NCBI GenBank assembly: GCA_045631205.1
Contig: JAZQUI010000022.1
Coordinates: 1 to 22,138, forward strand
DNA length: 22,138 nucleotides
Source of the DNA: HGM04593 sp045631205
Lineage (GTDB): Bacteria; Bacteroidota; Bacteroidia; Bacteroidales; Bacteroidaceae
Direction: 5' to 3'
Shown in pieces: positions 6,688-13,832 of the stretch. The notes under the pieces are model-generated. The model made no database searches, had not been told where the DNA came from, and saw only the letters and a list, made by a program, of their open reading frames with translations. Numbering within the stretch: position 1 is the stretch's first letter; each line of letters begins with the position of its first letter. A program made the translations under genes and the position numbers.

Positions 6688-7458
6688 TTATCCAATAATA
6701 CCGCGTGTTGCCACGTTCTCTACAAAGTTGAGAATGTGCTCAACCTCGGGAGTCTGGGGCAGTGTCTCTTTAATTTTTGCCACACCCATTGATACGTTGT
6801 TACCCTTGCCGTAGAGCAAACGATAAGCCTCGTGAATAGCGTTGATTGACTCGTTTGAGAAACCACGACGGCGCAAGCCTACAATGTTGAGTCCGCAATA
6901 ACGAGCAGGGTCGCGACCTACGATAATGTAAGGAGGTATATCCTTGTTTATGCGGCTACCGCCCTGTATCATTACATATCCTGCAATGTGTGTGAACTGG
7001 TGTACAAGTACACAAGCGCTGAGTATGGCGTTGTCATCTATAACAACTTCACCTGCTATTTTGGTTGAGTTGCCAAGAATGCAACCGCTACCAACCTCGC
7101 AGTCGTGTGCAATGTGAACATTTTCCATGAGAAGGTTGTTGCTGCCTACAACGGTTTTGCCTTTTGATGCAGTACCGCGGTGTATGGTAGCGTTCTCACG
7201 TATCATGTTGTTGTCACCAATCTCGGTGGTTGTCTCCTCACCTCTGAATTTGAGGTCCTGGGGCTCGCCACCAATGATGGCTCCGTGGTATATCTTGTTG
7301 TTCTTGCCCATACGGGTACCGCTCAAAATGCAAGCGTGGGGCATTATGATACAGTTGTCACCAATCACTACATTTTTGTCGATGAAGGCGAATGCGCCTA
7401 TCTCGCAGTTTTCACCGATTTTTGCTTCGGGATCTACGTAAGCCAATGGATGAATCAT
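6688..7458 (-). CDS. lpxA: UDP-N-acetylglucosamine O-acyltransferase
   Basis: LpxA is the first enzyme of lipid A synthesis. It moves a 3-hydroxyacyl chain from ACP to the 3-OH of UDP-GlcNAc in the cytosol. The 256 residues are the usual length. Residues 1-190 form hexapeptide repeats of the left-handed parallel beta-helix (IGENCEIGAFAFI, VIGDNCIIMP and so on). The catalytic region is LLMENVHIAHDC, with His118 corresponding to the E. coli catalytic His125. The motifs IHRGTASKG and GLNIVGLRRRGF and a helical C-terminal part follow. It starts 13 bp after lpxC-fabZ and is plainly part of the lpxD operon. lpxB is not in the window. Confidence 0.97.
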   Translation of the reverse strand: MIHPLAYVDPEAKIGENCEIGAFAFIDKNVVIGDNCIIMPHACILSGTRMGKNNKIYHGAIIGGEPQDLKFRGEETTTEIGDNNMIRENATIHRGTASKGKTVVGSNNLLMENVHIAHDCEVGSGCILGNSTKIAGEVVIDDNAILSACVLVHQFTHIAGYVMIQGGSRINKDIPPYIIVGRDPARYCGLNIVGLRRRGFSNESINAIHEAYRLLYGKGNNVSMGVAKIKETLPQTPEVEHILNFVENVATRGIIG

Positions 7459-7471
7459 AGTTGTCTGTGTT

Positions 7472-8854
7472 TTATTTCTTTGTTATTTGTCCTGTGAATT
7501 GTGCCTCGGCAACAAGTTTCTCACCCACAAATGCGTAACCACGTACCATTGCTATGCCGTGACGCAAGGGGCTTATCTGTTCTACTTTGAAGACGAGGGT
7601 ATCGCCGGGTACCACAAGCTTGTGGAAAGCGATTTTCTCTATTTTGAGGAAGTATGTAGAATACTCTTCGGGGTTCTCGAGCATGTTCAAAATGAGCAAG
7701 CCACCGCATTGCGACATAGCTTCTACAATGAATACACCGGGCATTACGGGCTCGTTGGGGAAGTGTCCCTCAAAGAAAGGTTCGTTTATTGTTACGTTCT
7801 TTGTTCCCACAATGTAGTTGGAACCAAGTTCTATAACCTTATCTACAAGAAGCATGGGGTTACGGTGGGGGAGCAGGCTGCGTATGCGGTTTGTGTCCAT
7901 CACTGCCTCGCGGTTGGGGTCGTAGATGGGAGCCTGTATCTGGTGTTCGCGTATTATCTTACGCATCGCGCGCGCGAACTTATTATTTATAGTGTGTCCG
8001 GGGCAGGTTGCGATGATGCGGCCTTGAAGGGGCTTGCCTATAAGTGCGAGGTCACCGATGATGTCGAGCAACTTGTGGCGTGCAGGTTCGTTGTTCCATA
8101 CAAGAGGCTTGTGGTTAAGATAACCAAGTTTCTTTGCATCCATATGGGGAACGCCAAGAACGTCGGCAAGTTGGTCGTATTTGTCCTGAGGCATCTCGTG
8201 CTCGTAGATTACGATAGCGTTGTCGAGGTCACCACCTTTTATCAAGCCGGCGTTGAGCAGGGGCTCAAGCTCGCGCACAAATACAAAAGTGCGGCTCGAT
8301 GCGATTTCCTCTTTGAAATCGTCCATATTCTCCAGTGTCGCGAACTGGTTGTAGAGAACGCCCGAATCGTAATGTACAAGTACGTTAAGACTGAAATTCT
8401 CGTCGGGGAGTATAATAATGGAGTTACCGGTTTTCTCGTCCTTAATCTCTATTTTTGATTTTATGACGAATACATCTTTTTCGGCGTTCTGCTCCTTTAC
8501 ACCAATGCGCTCGATGTTTTCTACATAGTATTTTGCACTACCATCGAGGATGGGGAACTCGGGGCCGTTCACCTGTATAAGGCAGTTGTCGATGCCAAAC
8601 GCAAAGAGTGCTGCCATAGCGTGCTCCACAGTACTTACGCGTGCTTCACCTTTTGTGAGTACGGTACCGCGGGTTGTTTCTGTTACATTCTCGGCTACGG
8701 CATCGATTATGGGCTCACCTGGGAGGTCGATGCGCTGTATTTTGTAACCATAGTTTTCGGGTGCGGGGTTGAATGTTACCGTGAGGCTCAATCCTGTGTG
8801 TAGTCCCTTACCGAATAGTGAGAAACTTCCGTTCAATGTTTTTTGCTTGTTCAT
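7472..8854 (-). CDS. lpxC/fabZ: Bifunctional UDP-3-O-acyl-GlcNAc deacetylase / 3-hydroxyacyl-ACP dehydratase
   Basis: This 460-residue protein is a fusion of two enzymes. Residues 1-305 are LpxC, the zinc deacetylase that commits the pathway to lipid A. Zinc ligands are His78 (STVEHAMAAL), His260 and Asp264 (ARHKLLDIIGD), and the catalytic His is His287 (CPGHTINN). Residues about 318-460 are FabZ, the hot-dog-fold dehydratase of fatty acid synthesis. Its catalytic pair is His364 (FFEGHFPNEPVMPG) and Glu378 (VEAMSQ). All key residues of both halves are present. The linker is short (about 15 residues). The fusion is typical of Bacteroidetes and links acyl-chain supply to lipid A synthesis. The gene starts 12 bp after lpxD and precedes lpxA by 13 bp. 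Confidence 0.97.
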   Translation of the reverse strand: MNKQKTLNGSFSLFGKGLHTGLSLTVTFNPAPENYGYKIQRIDLPGEPIIDAVAENVTETTRGTVLTKGEARVSTVEHAMAALFAFGIDNCLIQVNGPEFPILDGSAKYYVENIERIGVKEQNAEKDVFVIKSKIEIKDEKTGNSIIILPDENFSLNVLVHYDSGVLYNQFATLENMDDFKEEIASSRTFVFVRELEPLLNAGLIKGGDLDNAIVIYEHEMPQDKYDQLADVLGVPHMDAKKLGYLNHKPLVWNNEPARHKLLDIIGDLALIGKPLQGRIIATCPGHTINNKFARAMRKIIREHQIQAPIYDPNREAVMDTNRIRSLLPHRNPMLLVDKVIELGSNYIVGTKNVTINEPFFEGHFPNEPVMPGVFIVEAMSQCGGLLILNMLENPEEYSTYFLKIEKIAFHKLVVPGDTLVFKVEQISPLRHGIAMVRGYAFVGEKLVAEAQFTGQITKK

Positions 8855-8866
8855 AGCAAATGTTTT

Positions 8867-9901
8867 TTACTTGTTATTTTTCAATGCTTCAATCTCTTTT
8901 GTCAGCTCTTTGACTTTCTTGTCAAGGTCGGGCAGACGACGGAGATATGCCGATATTTTCATAAACTCTTTTGCATCCATAGCAGGTGAGCCGAGCAATT
9001 TCTCTCCACCTTTACGGCTGCCTATGGTTCCGCTCTGTGAACCGACTACGGTGCGGTCGCCAATGGTGCAGTGTCCCGAAATACCGGCCTGGCCGCCAAC
9101 GATACACCACTCACCGATTTTTGCCGAACCGGCAATGCCTGCCTGTGCAGCCATCACTGTGTTTGCACCAATCTCGTCGTTGTGGGCAATTTGTATAAGG
9201 TTGTCAAGTTTAACGCCTTTGTGTACGACTGTTGCACCCATTGTGGCACGGTCGATACAGGTGTTTGCGCCAATCTCAACATTGTCTTCAAGAATTACGA
9301 TACCCATTTGAGGTATTTTCTCGTAACCATCGGCTGTGGGAGCGAAACCAAAACCGTCGGCGCCGATAACGCAACCGCTGTGCAGTATGCAGTTGTTGCC
9401 TACACGACAATCGTGATATACGGTTACATTGGCATAGAGTATGCAGTTGCTGCCTACTTTTGCGCCGTCACCAACCGATACACCTTCGTGTATGTAACAT
9501 CCGTCGCCAATCTCGCATCCGTCGCCAATTACAGCAAAGGGGGCAATGTAGCAATTCTCGCCCACTTTTGCGGTGGGTGAGATTGAAGCAAGTGAACTTA
9601 CTCCCTGTTTTTTGGGCTTGCTTGCCTCGTACATTGTCATCAATTTTGCAAGGCTTTCATAAGCGTTGTCCACTTTGATGAGTGTGGCTTTTATATCACC
9701 TTTTGCTTCAAAATCTTTGTTGACAAGTACTACCGATGACTCTGTGGTGTAGATGTAATCGGCGTATTTGGGGTTTGCCAAGAAGGAAAGGGCACCGGGT
9801 GTGCCTTCTTCTATTTTAGCAAAGGTATATACTTCGGCCTCTTTGTTGCCTACTACCTCACCATTGACAAACGCTGCTATCTGTTGAGCTGTGAATTTCA
9901 T
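8867..9901 (-). CDS. lpxD: UDP-3-O-acylglucosamine N-acyltransferase
   Basis: LpxD adds the second 3-hydroxyacyl chain (N-linked at C2) to UDP-3-O-acyl-glucosamine, the third step of lipid A synthesis. At 344 residues it has normal length. It has an N-terminal uridine-binding domain (1-100, with ALSFLANPKYADYIYTT) and a left-handed beta-helix of hexapeptide repeats (about 105-310). The catalytic His is His240 in NLIQIAHNDEIG. A C-terminal helical, charged segment (RRLPDLDKKVKELTKEIEAL) would form the trimer coiled coil. It is the first gene of the lipid A operon, with a probable promoter in the 88-bp gap before it. lpxC-fabZ follows after 12 bp. Confidence 0.97.
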   Translation of the reverse strand: MKFTAQQIAAFVNGEVVGNKEAEVYTFAKIEEGTPGALSFLANPKYADYIYTTESSVVLVNKDFEAKGDIKATLIKVDNAYESLAKLMTMYEASKPKKQGVSSLASISPTAKVGENCYIAPFAVIGDGCEIGDGCYIHEGVSVGDGAKVGSNCILYANVTVYHDCRVGNNCILHSGCVIGADGFGFAPTADGYEKIPQMGIVILEDNVEIGANTCIDRATMGATVVHKGVKLDNLIQIAHNDEIGANTVMAAQAGIAGSAKIGEWCIVGGQAGISGHCTIGDRTVVGSQSGTIGSRKGGEKLLGSPAMDAKEFMKISAYLRRLPDLDKKVKELTKEIEALKNNK

Positions 9902-9924
9902 ATCTTTATATGTTTTTCAAAGTA

Positions 9925-9955
9925 CGAAGATAATATTTAATTCCGACTTTTACAT
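9925..9955 (-). promoter_or_regulatory. Probable promoter of the lpxD operon
   Basis: On the minus strand, TATCTTCG (complement of 9925-9932) differs from the Bacteroidetes -7 consensus TAnnTTTG by one base. ATG (complement of 9953-9955) is 20 bp upstream, one base off the -33 TTG. The same 12-mer, CGAAGATAATAT, occurs at the purM promoter, which supports the call. Confidence 0.45.
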
Positions 9956-9989
9956 TCGTTTATAATAAAATAAAGTAAAATAAGTGGTT

Positions 9990-10820
9990 TTAGATTACTT
10001 TATGGAGTTTTAACTCGCTCTCCATCTGCTGCTGGTAGTCGCGGGCTTTTTCTGCTGCAACGGCGGCGAAGTTCTCGCTGCTGTCGGCAAAGATTATGGC
10101 ACGGCTGGCGTTTACCAAAAGACCGCAGTCGCTGTTCATACCATATTTGCATACCTCTTCGAGTGAACCGCCCTGTGCGCCAACGCCGGGCACGAGGAGA
10201 AAGTGGTTGGGTACTATGCGGCGTACGTTCTCAAACGATTTGCCTTGTGTTGCTCCAACTACGTACATCATATTCTCGTCGCTTCCCCATTTCTGTGATG
10301 TTGCAAGCACCTTTTCGAAAAGCATTGTTCCCTCTTCGTCTTTGGTGAGCTGGAAGTCGTGTGAGCCGGGGTTCGATGTAAGTGCAAGTACAATAACCCA
10401 AGTGCCTTCGTAAGCAAGGAAAGGTTTAACGCTGTCTTCACCCATGTAAGGTGCGACGGTAATTGAATCGACCTTCATCTCCTCAAAGAATGAGCGAGCG
10501 TAGAGTGCTGATGTGTTGCCGATATCACCACGTTTCGCGTCGGCGATAATGAAGATTTCGGGATATTTTTCCTTTATATATTTTACTGTCTTTTCGAAGC
10601 TTATCCAACCTTTAACGCCGAATGCCTCGTAGAATGCGAGGTTGGGCTTGTAGGCTACTGTGTAAGCCGCAGTGGCGTCGATGATGGCTTTGTTGAACTC
10701 AAAGATAGGGTCCTCGCTCTCCATTACGCAGGCGGGGAGTTTCTTGATGTCGCTGTCGAGACCTACGCAAAGGAATGAACGTTTCTCTTTAATCTGTTTA
10801 ATAAGTTCTTGTCTGTTCAT
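9990..10820 (-). CDS. pyrF: Orotidine 5'-phosphate decarboxylase (type 2)
   Basis: PyrF decarboxylates OMP to UMP, the last step of de novo pyrimidine synthesis. At 276 residues it is of the longer bacterial type-2 subfamily. The N-terminal FLCVGLDSD block, YKPNLAFYEAFG, the catalytic signature DAKRGD (Asp94, Lys96, Asp99) and VAPYMGEDSV are all present. Phosphate-binding residues near the C-terminus fall in VPGVGAQGG and the closing VNASRAI. The enzyme is a cytosolic TIM barrel. It follows prfA by 13 bp and ends the purM-prfA-pyrF run; an 88-bp gap with a promoter then separates it from lpxD. Confidence 0.97.
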   Translation of the reverse strand: MNRQELIKQIKEKRSFLCVGLDSDIKKLPACVMESEDPIFEFNKAIIDATAAYTVAYKPNLAFYEAFGVKGWISFEKTVKYIKEKYPEIFIIADAKRGDIGNTSALYARSFFEEMKVDSITVAPYMGEDSVKPFLAYEGTWVIVLALTSNPGSHDFQLTKDEEGTMLFEKVLATSQKWGSDENMMYVVGATQGKSFENVRRIVPNHFLLVPGVGAQGGSLEEVCKYGMNSDCGLLVNASRAIIFADSSENFAAVAAEKARDYQQQMESELKLHKVI

Positions 10821-10833
10821 GGTTGTTATGTTT

Positions 10834-11946
10834 TTATAGTTCGTTTTCTTTCATACGCTCTGTATTCTCGGCTACTATAAGGTGGTCGATGCAATCCTGT
10901 ATGTCGCCGTTGACAAATGCAGAGAGATTATATATTGTGTAATTTATACGATGGTCGGTGATGCGTCCCTGGGGGTAGTTGTAGGTACGTATCTTTGCCG
11001 AACGGTCACCGGTAGATACCATTGTCTTGCGCTTGCTGGCAATATCGTCGGCATAGCGCTGGTGTTCGCGGTCGTATATGAGTGTGCGCAAACGAGCGAG
11101 GGCACGCTCCTTGTTCTTGGGTTGGTCACGTGTCTCGGTACACTCTATGAGTATCTCTTCGGTCTGTCCTGTTTCGGGGTTTAACCAAGGGTAACGCAAG
11201 CGCACTCCTGATTCCACTTTGTTTACGTTCTGTCCACCGGCGCCGCTTGAACGGAAAGTATCCCATTTGATGGCGCTCTCTGTGATTTCAACATCAAAGG
11301 CTTCGGCTTCGGGCAACACGGCTACCGATGCGGCGGATGTGTGTACGCGGCCTTGTGTTTCGGTTGCGGGAACGCGCTGTACGCGGTGTACTCCCGACTC
11401 GTATTTGAGTGTGCCATATACTTTGTCACCTGTAACGGTGCATATGATTTCCTTGTAACCGCCCGATGTACCTTCGCTGCAACTTGAGACTTCGAGTCTC
11501 CATCCTTTGCTTTCGCAATATTTGCTGTACATACGGAAAAGGTCACCGGCAAAGATTGCAGCTTCGTCGCCTCCTGTACCGCCACGAATTTCAAGTATGG
11601 CGTTTTTCTCGTCCTGCGGGTCGGCGGGGATGAGAAGGAGTTTTATCTCCTCTTCGGTTGCGGGTATCTCTTTTTCGCAAATGTCGAGTTCTTCGCGTGC
11701 CATCTCGCGAAGGTCGGGGTCGTTCTCGTTGGCGAGAATGTCTTTTGCTTCGCGTTGCGAGGTGAGCAACTGTATGTAGCGTTTGCGTGCTGCGAGTATC
11801 TCCTCGAGCTCACGATATTCTTTGTTGAGCTTGACATAACGCTTCATGTCGGCCACCACGGCGGGGTCGGTTATAAGCGTTGCAACCTCCTGGAAACGTG
11901 CGTCGAGGTCGTTGAGCTTGCTCAAGAGTGAATTTTCGTTCTCCAT
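10834..11946 (-). CDS. prfA: Peptide chain release factor 1
   Basis: RF1 recognises UAA and UAG in the ribosomal A site and triggers peptide release. The 370 residues are near the usual length. The codon-recognition motif is PAT (193-195, within VQRVPATETQGRVHTS), the RF1 form; RF2 has SPF there. The GGQ tripeptide that acts in the peptidyl transferase centre is at 237-239 (SSGAGGQNVNK). The N-terminal 100 residues are helical domain 1. It starts 3 bp after the purM stop and precedes pyrF by 13 bp, so the three are probably one transcript. prmC, a frequent partner of prfA elsewhere, is not adjacent. Confidence 0.97.
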   Translation of the reverse strand: MENENSLLSKLNDLDARFQEVATLITDPAVVADMKRYVKLNKEYRELEEILAARKRYIQLLTSQREAKDILANENDPDLREMAREELDICEKEIPATEEEIKLLLIPADPQDEKNAILEIRGGTGGDEAAIFAGDLFRMYSKYCESKGWRLEVSSCSEGTSGGYKEIICTVTGDKVYGTLKYESGVHRVQRVPATETQGRVHTSAASVAVLPEAEAFDVEITESAIKWDTFRSSGAGGQNVNKVESGVRLRYPWLNPETGQTEEILIECTETRDQPKNKERALARLRTLIYDREHQRYADDIASKRKTMVSTGDRSAKIRTYNYPQGRITDHRINYTIYNLSAFVNGDIQDCIDHLIVAENTERMKENEL

Positions 11947-11949
11947 TTT

Positions 11950-13116
11950 TTAGTATTTGAATGTGCCGTAGGGGCTTTCTATGATAAGCTCGTTTTTCTC
12001 TGCGGCTTCGACACGACCGATGATTTTTGCATCTACGCCGAAACTCTTGCTTATTTCAATTATCTCGTCGGCATATTCGGGTTTTACATAAACCTCGAGA
12101 CGGTGTCCCATATTGAACACTTTGTACATCTCCGCCCAGTCGGTACCGCTCTGTTCCTTGATGGTCTTGAAGAGCGGGGGGATGGGGAAGAGGTTGTCTT
12201 TGATTACGCGTTTGTTCTCTACAAAGTGCATAACTTTTGTCTGTGCACCTCCCGAACAGTGTACCATACCGTGAATTTGAGGACGCAATGCGTCGAGCAT
12301 CTTCTTCACTATGGGAGCGTATGTGCGGGTGGGGGAGAGTACGAGCTTGCCTGCGTCGAGGGGTGAATCTTCAACCTTGTCGGTGAGTTTGAGACCGCCC
12401 GAGTATATGAGCTCTGCGGGAACGCCTTTGTCGTAGCTCTCGGGATATTTCTCGGCGAGGTATTTTGAGAATACGTCGTGACGAGCCGATGTCAAGCCAT
12501 TGCTTCCCATACCTCCGTTGTATTCTTTCTCGTAGGTTGCCTGTCCGTAAGAGGCCATACCTACTATTACATCGCCTGCTGCGATATTGGCGTTGTCAAT
12601 TACATCGCTGCGTTTCATGCGGCAGGTTACTGTGCTGTCCACAATTATGGTGCGTACGAGGTCGCCGACATCGGCTGTCTCGCCACCGGTGGCATAAACA
12701 CCCACACCCATTTCGCGCAATTCGGCAAGCAACTCGTCGGTGCCGTTAATGATGGCCGAGATTACTTCACCGGGAACGAGCAGTTTGTTGCGGCCGATGG
12801 TCGATGAAACAAGTATGTTGTCGGTTGCACCCACGCAAAGCAGGTCGTCGATGTTCATTATAAGGGCATCCTGTGCAATACCTTTCCATACAGAGAGGTC
12901 GCCTGTTTCTTTCCAATAGAGATAGGCTAGAGATGATTTTGTGCCGGCTCCGTCGGCGTGCATAATATTGCAGTATTCGGGGTCGCCGCCCAAAATGTCG
13001 GGGATTATTTTGCAGAATGCTTTGGGGAATAATCCTTTGTCAATGTTTTTGATTGCGTTGTGTACATCTTCCTTCGATGCCGAAACGCCGCGCATCATGT
13101 AACGTTGGTCGCTCAT
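11950..13116 (-). CDS. purM: Phosphoribosylformylglycinamidine cyclo-ligase (AIR synthetase)
   Basis: PurM closes the imidazole ring, converting FGAM and ATP to AIR in purine synthesis. I place the start at the ATG at 13116, giving 388 residues beginning MSDQRYMMRGVSASKEDVHN. The open frame runs 23 codons further up, but those run back through the promoter and read like untranslated sequence. Family motifs present: HADGAGTKSSLAY near the N-terminus, DALIMNIDDLLCVGA, ATGGETADVGD and, in the C-terminal half, HCSGGAQTKV and NMGHRLEVYV. It is longer than the E. coli enzyme (about 345), as is usual in Bacteroidetes. It heads the purM-prfA-pyrF operon. Confidence 0.95.
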   Translation of the reverse strand: MSDQRYMMRGVSASKEDVHNAIKNIDKGLFPKAFCKIIPDILGGDPEYCNIMHADGAGTKSSLAYLYWKETGDLSVWKGIAQDALIMNIDDLLCVGATDNILVSSTIGRNKLLVPGEVISAIINGTDELLAELREMGVGVYATGGETADVGDLVRTIIVDSTVTCRMKRSDVIDNANIAAGDVIVGMASYGQATYEKEYNGGMGSNGLTSARHDVFSKYLAEKYPESYDKGVPAELIYSGGLKLTDKVEDSPLDAGKLVLSPTRTYAPIVKKMLDALRPQIHGMVHCSGGAQTKVMHFVENKRVIKDNLFPIPPLFKTIKEQSGTDWAEMYKVFNMGHRLEVYVKPEYADEIIEISKSFGVDAKIIGRVEAAEKNELIIESPYGTFKY

Positions 13117-13154
13117 TTTTGTATGTTTATTTATAATATTATCTATTTTAACTG

Positions 13155-13187
13155 CGAAGATAATATAAACCGAGCGAACGGACAAAA
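13155..13187 (-). promoter_or_regulatory. Promoter of the purM-prfA-pyrF operon
   Basis: On the minus strand, TATCTTCG (complement of 13155-13162) is one base from the Bacteroidetes -7 TAnnTTTG. TTTTG (complement of 13183-13187) stands 20 bp upstream as the -33 box. The -7 box lies 38 bp before the purM ATG, which supports the shorter purM start. Confidence 0.6.
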
Positions 13188-13271
13188 TTTATCTGCACTT
13201 TTCACTCGGTTGTGGCTTTAATTCTTTAACATTTGTTTTTGAGCGCACTGTTGGCTTCGGCTTCTCAGCTC

Positions 13272-13538
13272 TTAATCGTTTTCGAGTGTGGCGTCGAGAA
13301 TCTTGCGTACCTGCTCTTTGTTGACGACTCCTTCGTGTACTTTTTCCTCGTCGATGTAGAATGTCGGTACAAGAATATAGTCGAACATTGCAGCGTAATC
13401 AATCTCGAGTAATTCTTCCACAAAATGTGGTTCGATAAGACGGTAAAGGTCATTTTCGTCTTGTAGTTCATTGATGAATTCAATGGCTCTTTGGCAGTGA
13501 GGGCAATCGTTTTGGTAAAAAATCTGTAATTTTTTCAT
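13272..13538 (-). CDS. Small thioredoxin/glutaredoxin-like protein
   Basis: This 88-residue cytosolic protein has a thioredoxin-type fold start: a beta strand (KLQIFYQNDC) leads straight into the redox motif C12-P-H-C15. The cis-Pro element is ILVPTFYIDEEKV, and a C-terminal helix follows (NKEQVRKILDATLEN). The size fits a stand-alone glutaredoxin-like or minimal thioredoxin domain. No signal peptide is present. It lies alone on the minus strand, upstream of the purM promoter and divergent from the POT transporter. It probably reduces a disulfide or acts as a thiol transfer protein, but its partner cannot be inferred here. Confidence 0.85.
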   Translation of the reverse strand: MKKLQIFYQNDCPHCQRAIEFINELQDENDLYRLIEPHFVEELLEIDYAAMFDYILVPTFYIDEEKVHEGVVNKEQVRKILDATLEND

Positions 13539-13832
13539 AATCTTTATTTTATGTTATTTTAGATATGATTGCGAATAGCTTACACTTGCTTGCATTGCGA
13601 TAGTATTCTCTTATTGGTGTCACCTGTAAAGTGCTTGTCTTTGATTATATTTAAAATTGCAAACCGGTCCTTTTTGTTCACTCACTCTCTTTATATATTG
13701 AATATTTTTATTATATTTGCAAAATGTAAGGTCGCAAGGCTTTGCGCGAAATATATTTTTCTGCGGCCGGCGGGGTGTGCCTGTGGTGCTGTGGGTTTTA
13801 TTACGATTTTATTAACTTTAAATTTTATTTCT
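13539..13832. other. Divergent intergenic region
   Basis: This 294-bp gap separates the minus-strand thioredoxin-like gene from the plus-strand POT transporter gene. The plus-strand frame of the transporter stays open for 88 codons before its real ATG, but this translates to a sequence unlike the family and I treat it as untranslated. A -7 box for the transporter lies at 13712-13719. CGCAA/TTGCG (13733-13737 with 13742-13746) is a small hairpin in the leader. I could not identify a convincing promoter for the minus-strand gene. Confidence 0.5.
13712..13719 (+). promoter_or_regulatory. Candidate -7 promoter element of the POT transporter
   Basis: TATATTTG matches the Bacteroidetes -7 consensus TAnnTTTG exactly. 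No TTG stands at the right distance upstream, so the -33 element is weak or absent. If used, the mRNA would have a leader of about 105 nt before the ATG at 13833. Confidence 0.4.

Noticed and set aside
7487..8458. 323-codon plus-strand open frame
   Set aside because: It is antisense to lpxC-fabZ, whose active-site motifs are all intact, and its translation has no family pattern.
13117..13185. 23-codon upstream extension of purM
   Set aside because: It overlaps the promoter and the conserved protein begins at MSDQRY, so the ATG at 13116 is preferred.
13569..13832. N-terminal extension of the POT transporter or upstream start
   Set aside because: The family begins at the ATG at 13833. The upstream codons overlap the predicted -7 box and do not resemble any POT N-terminus.
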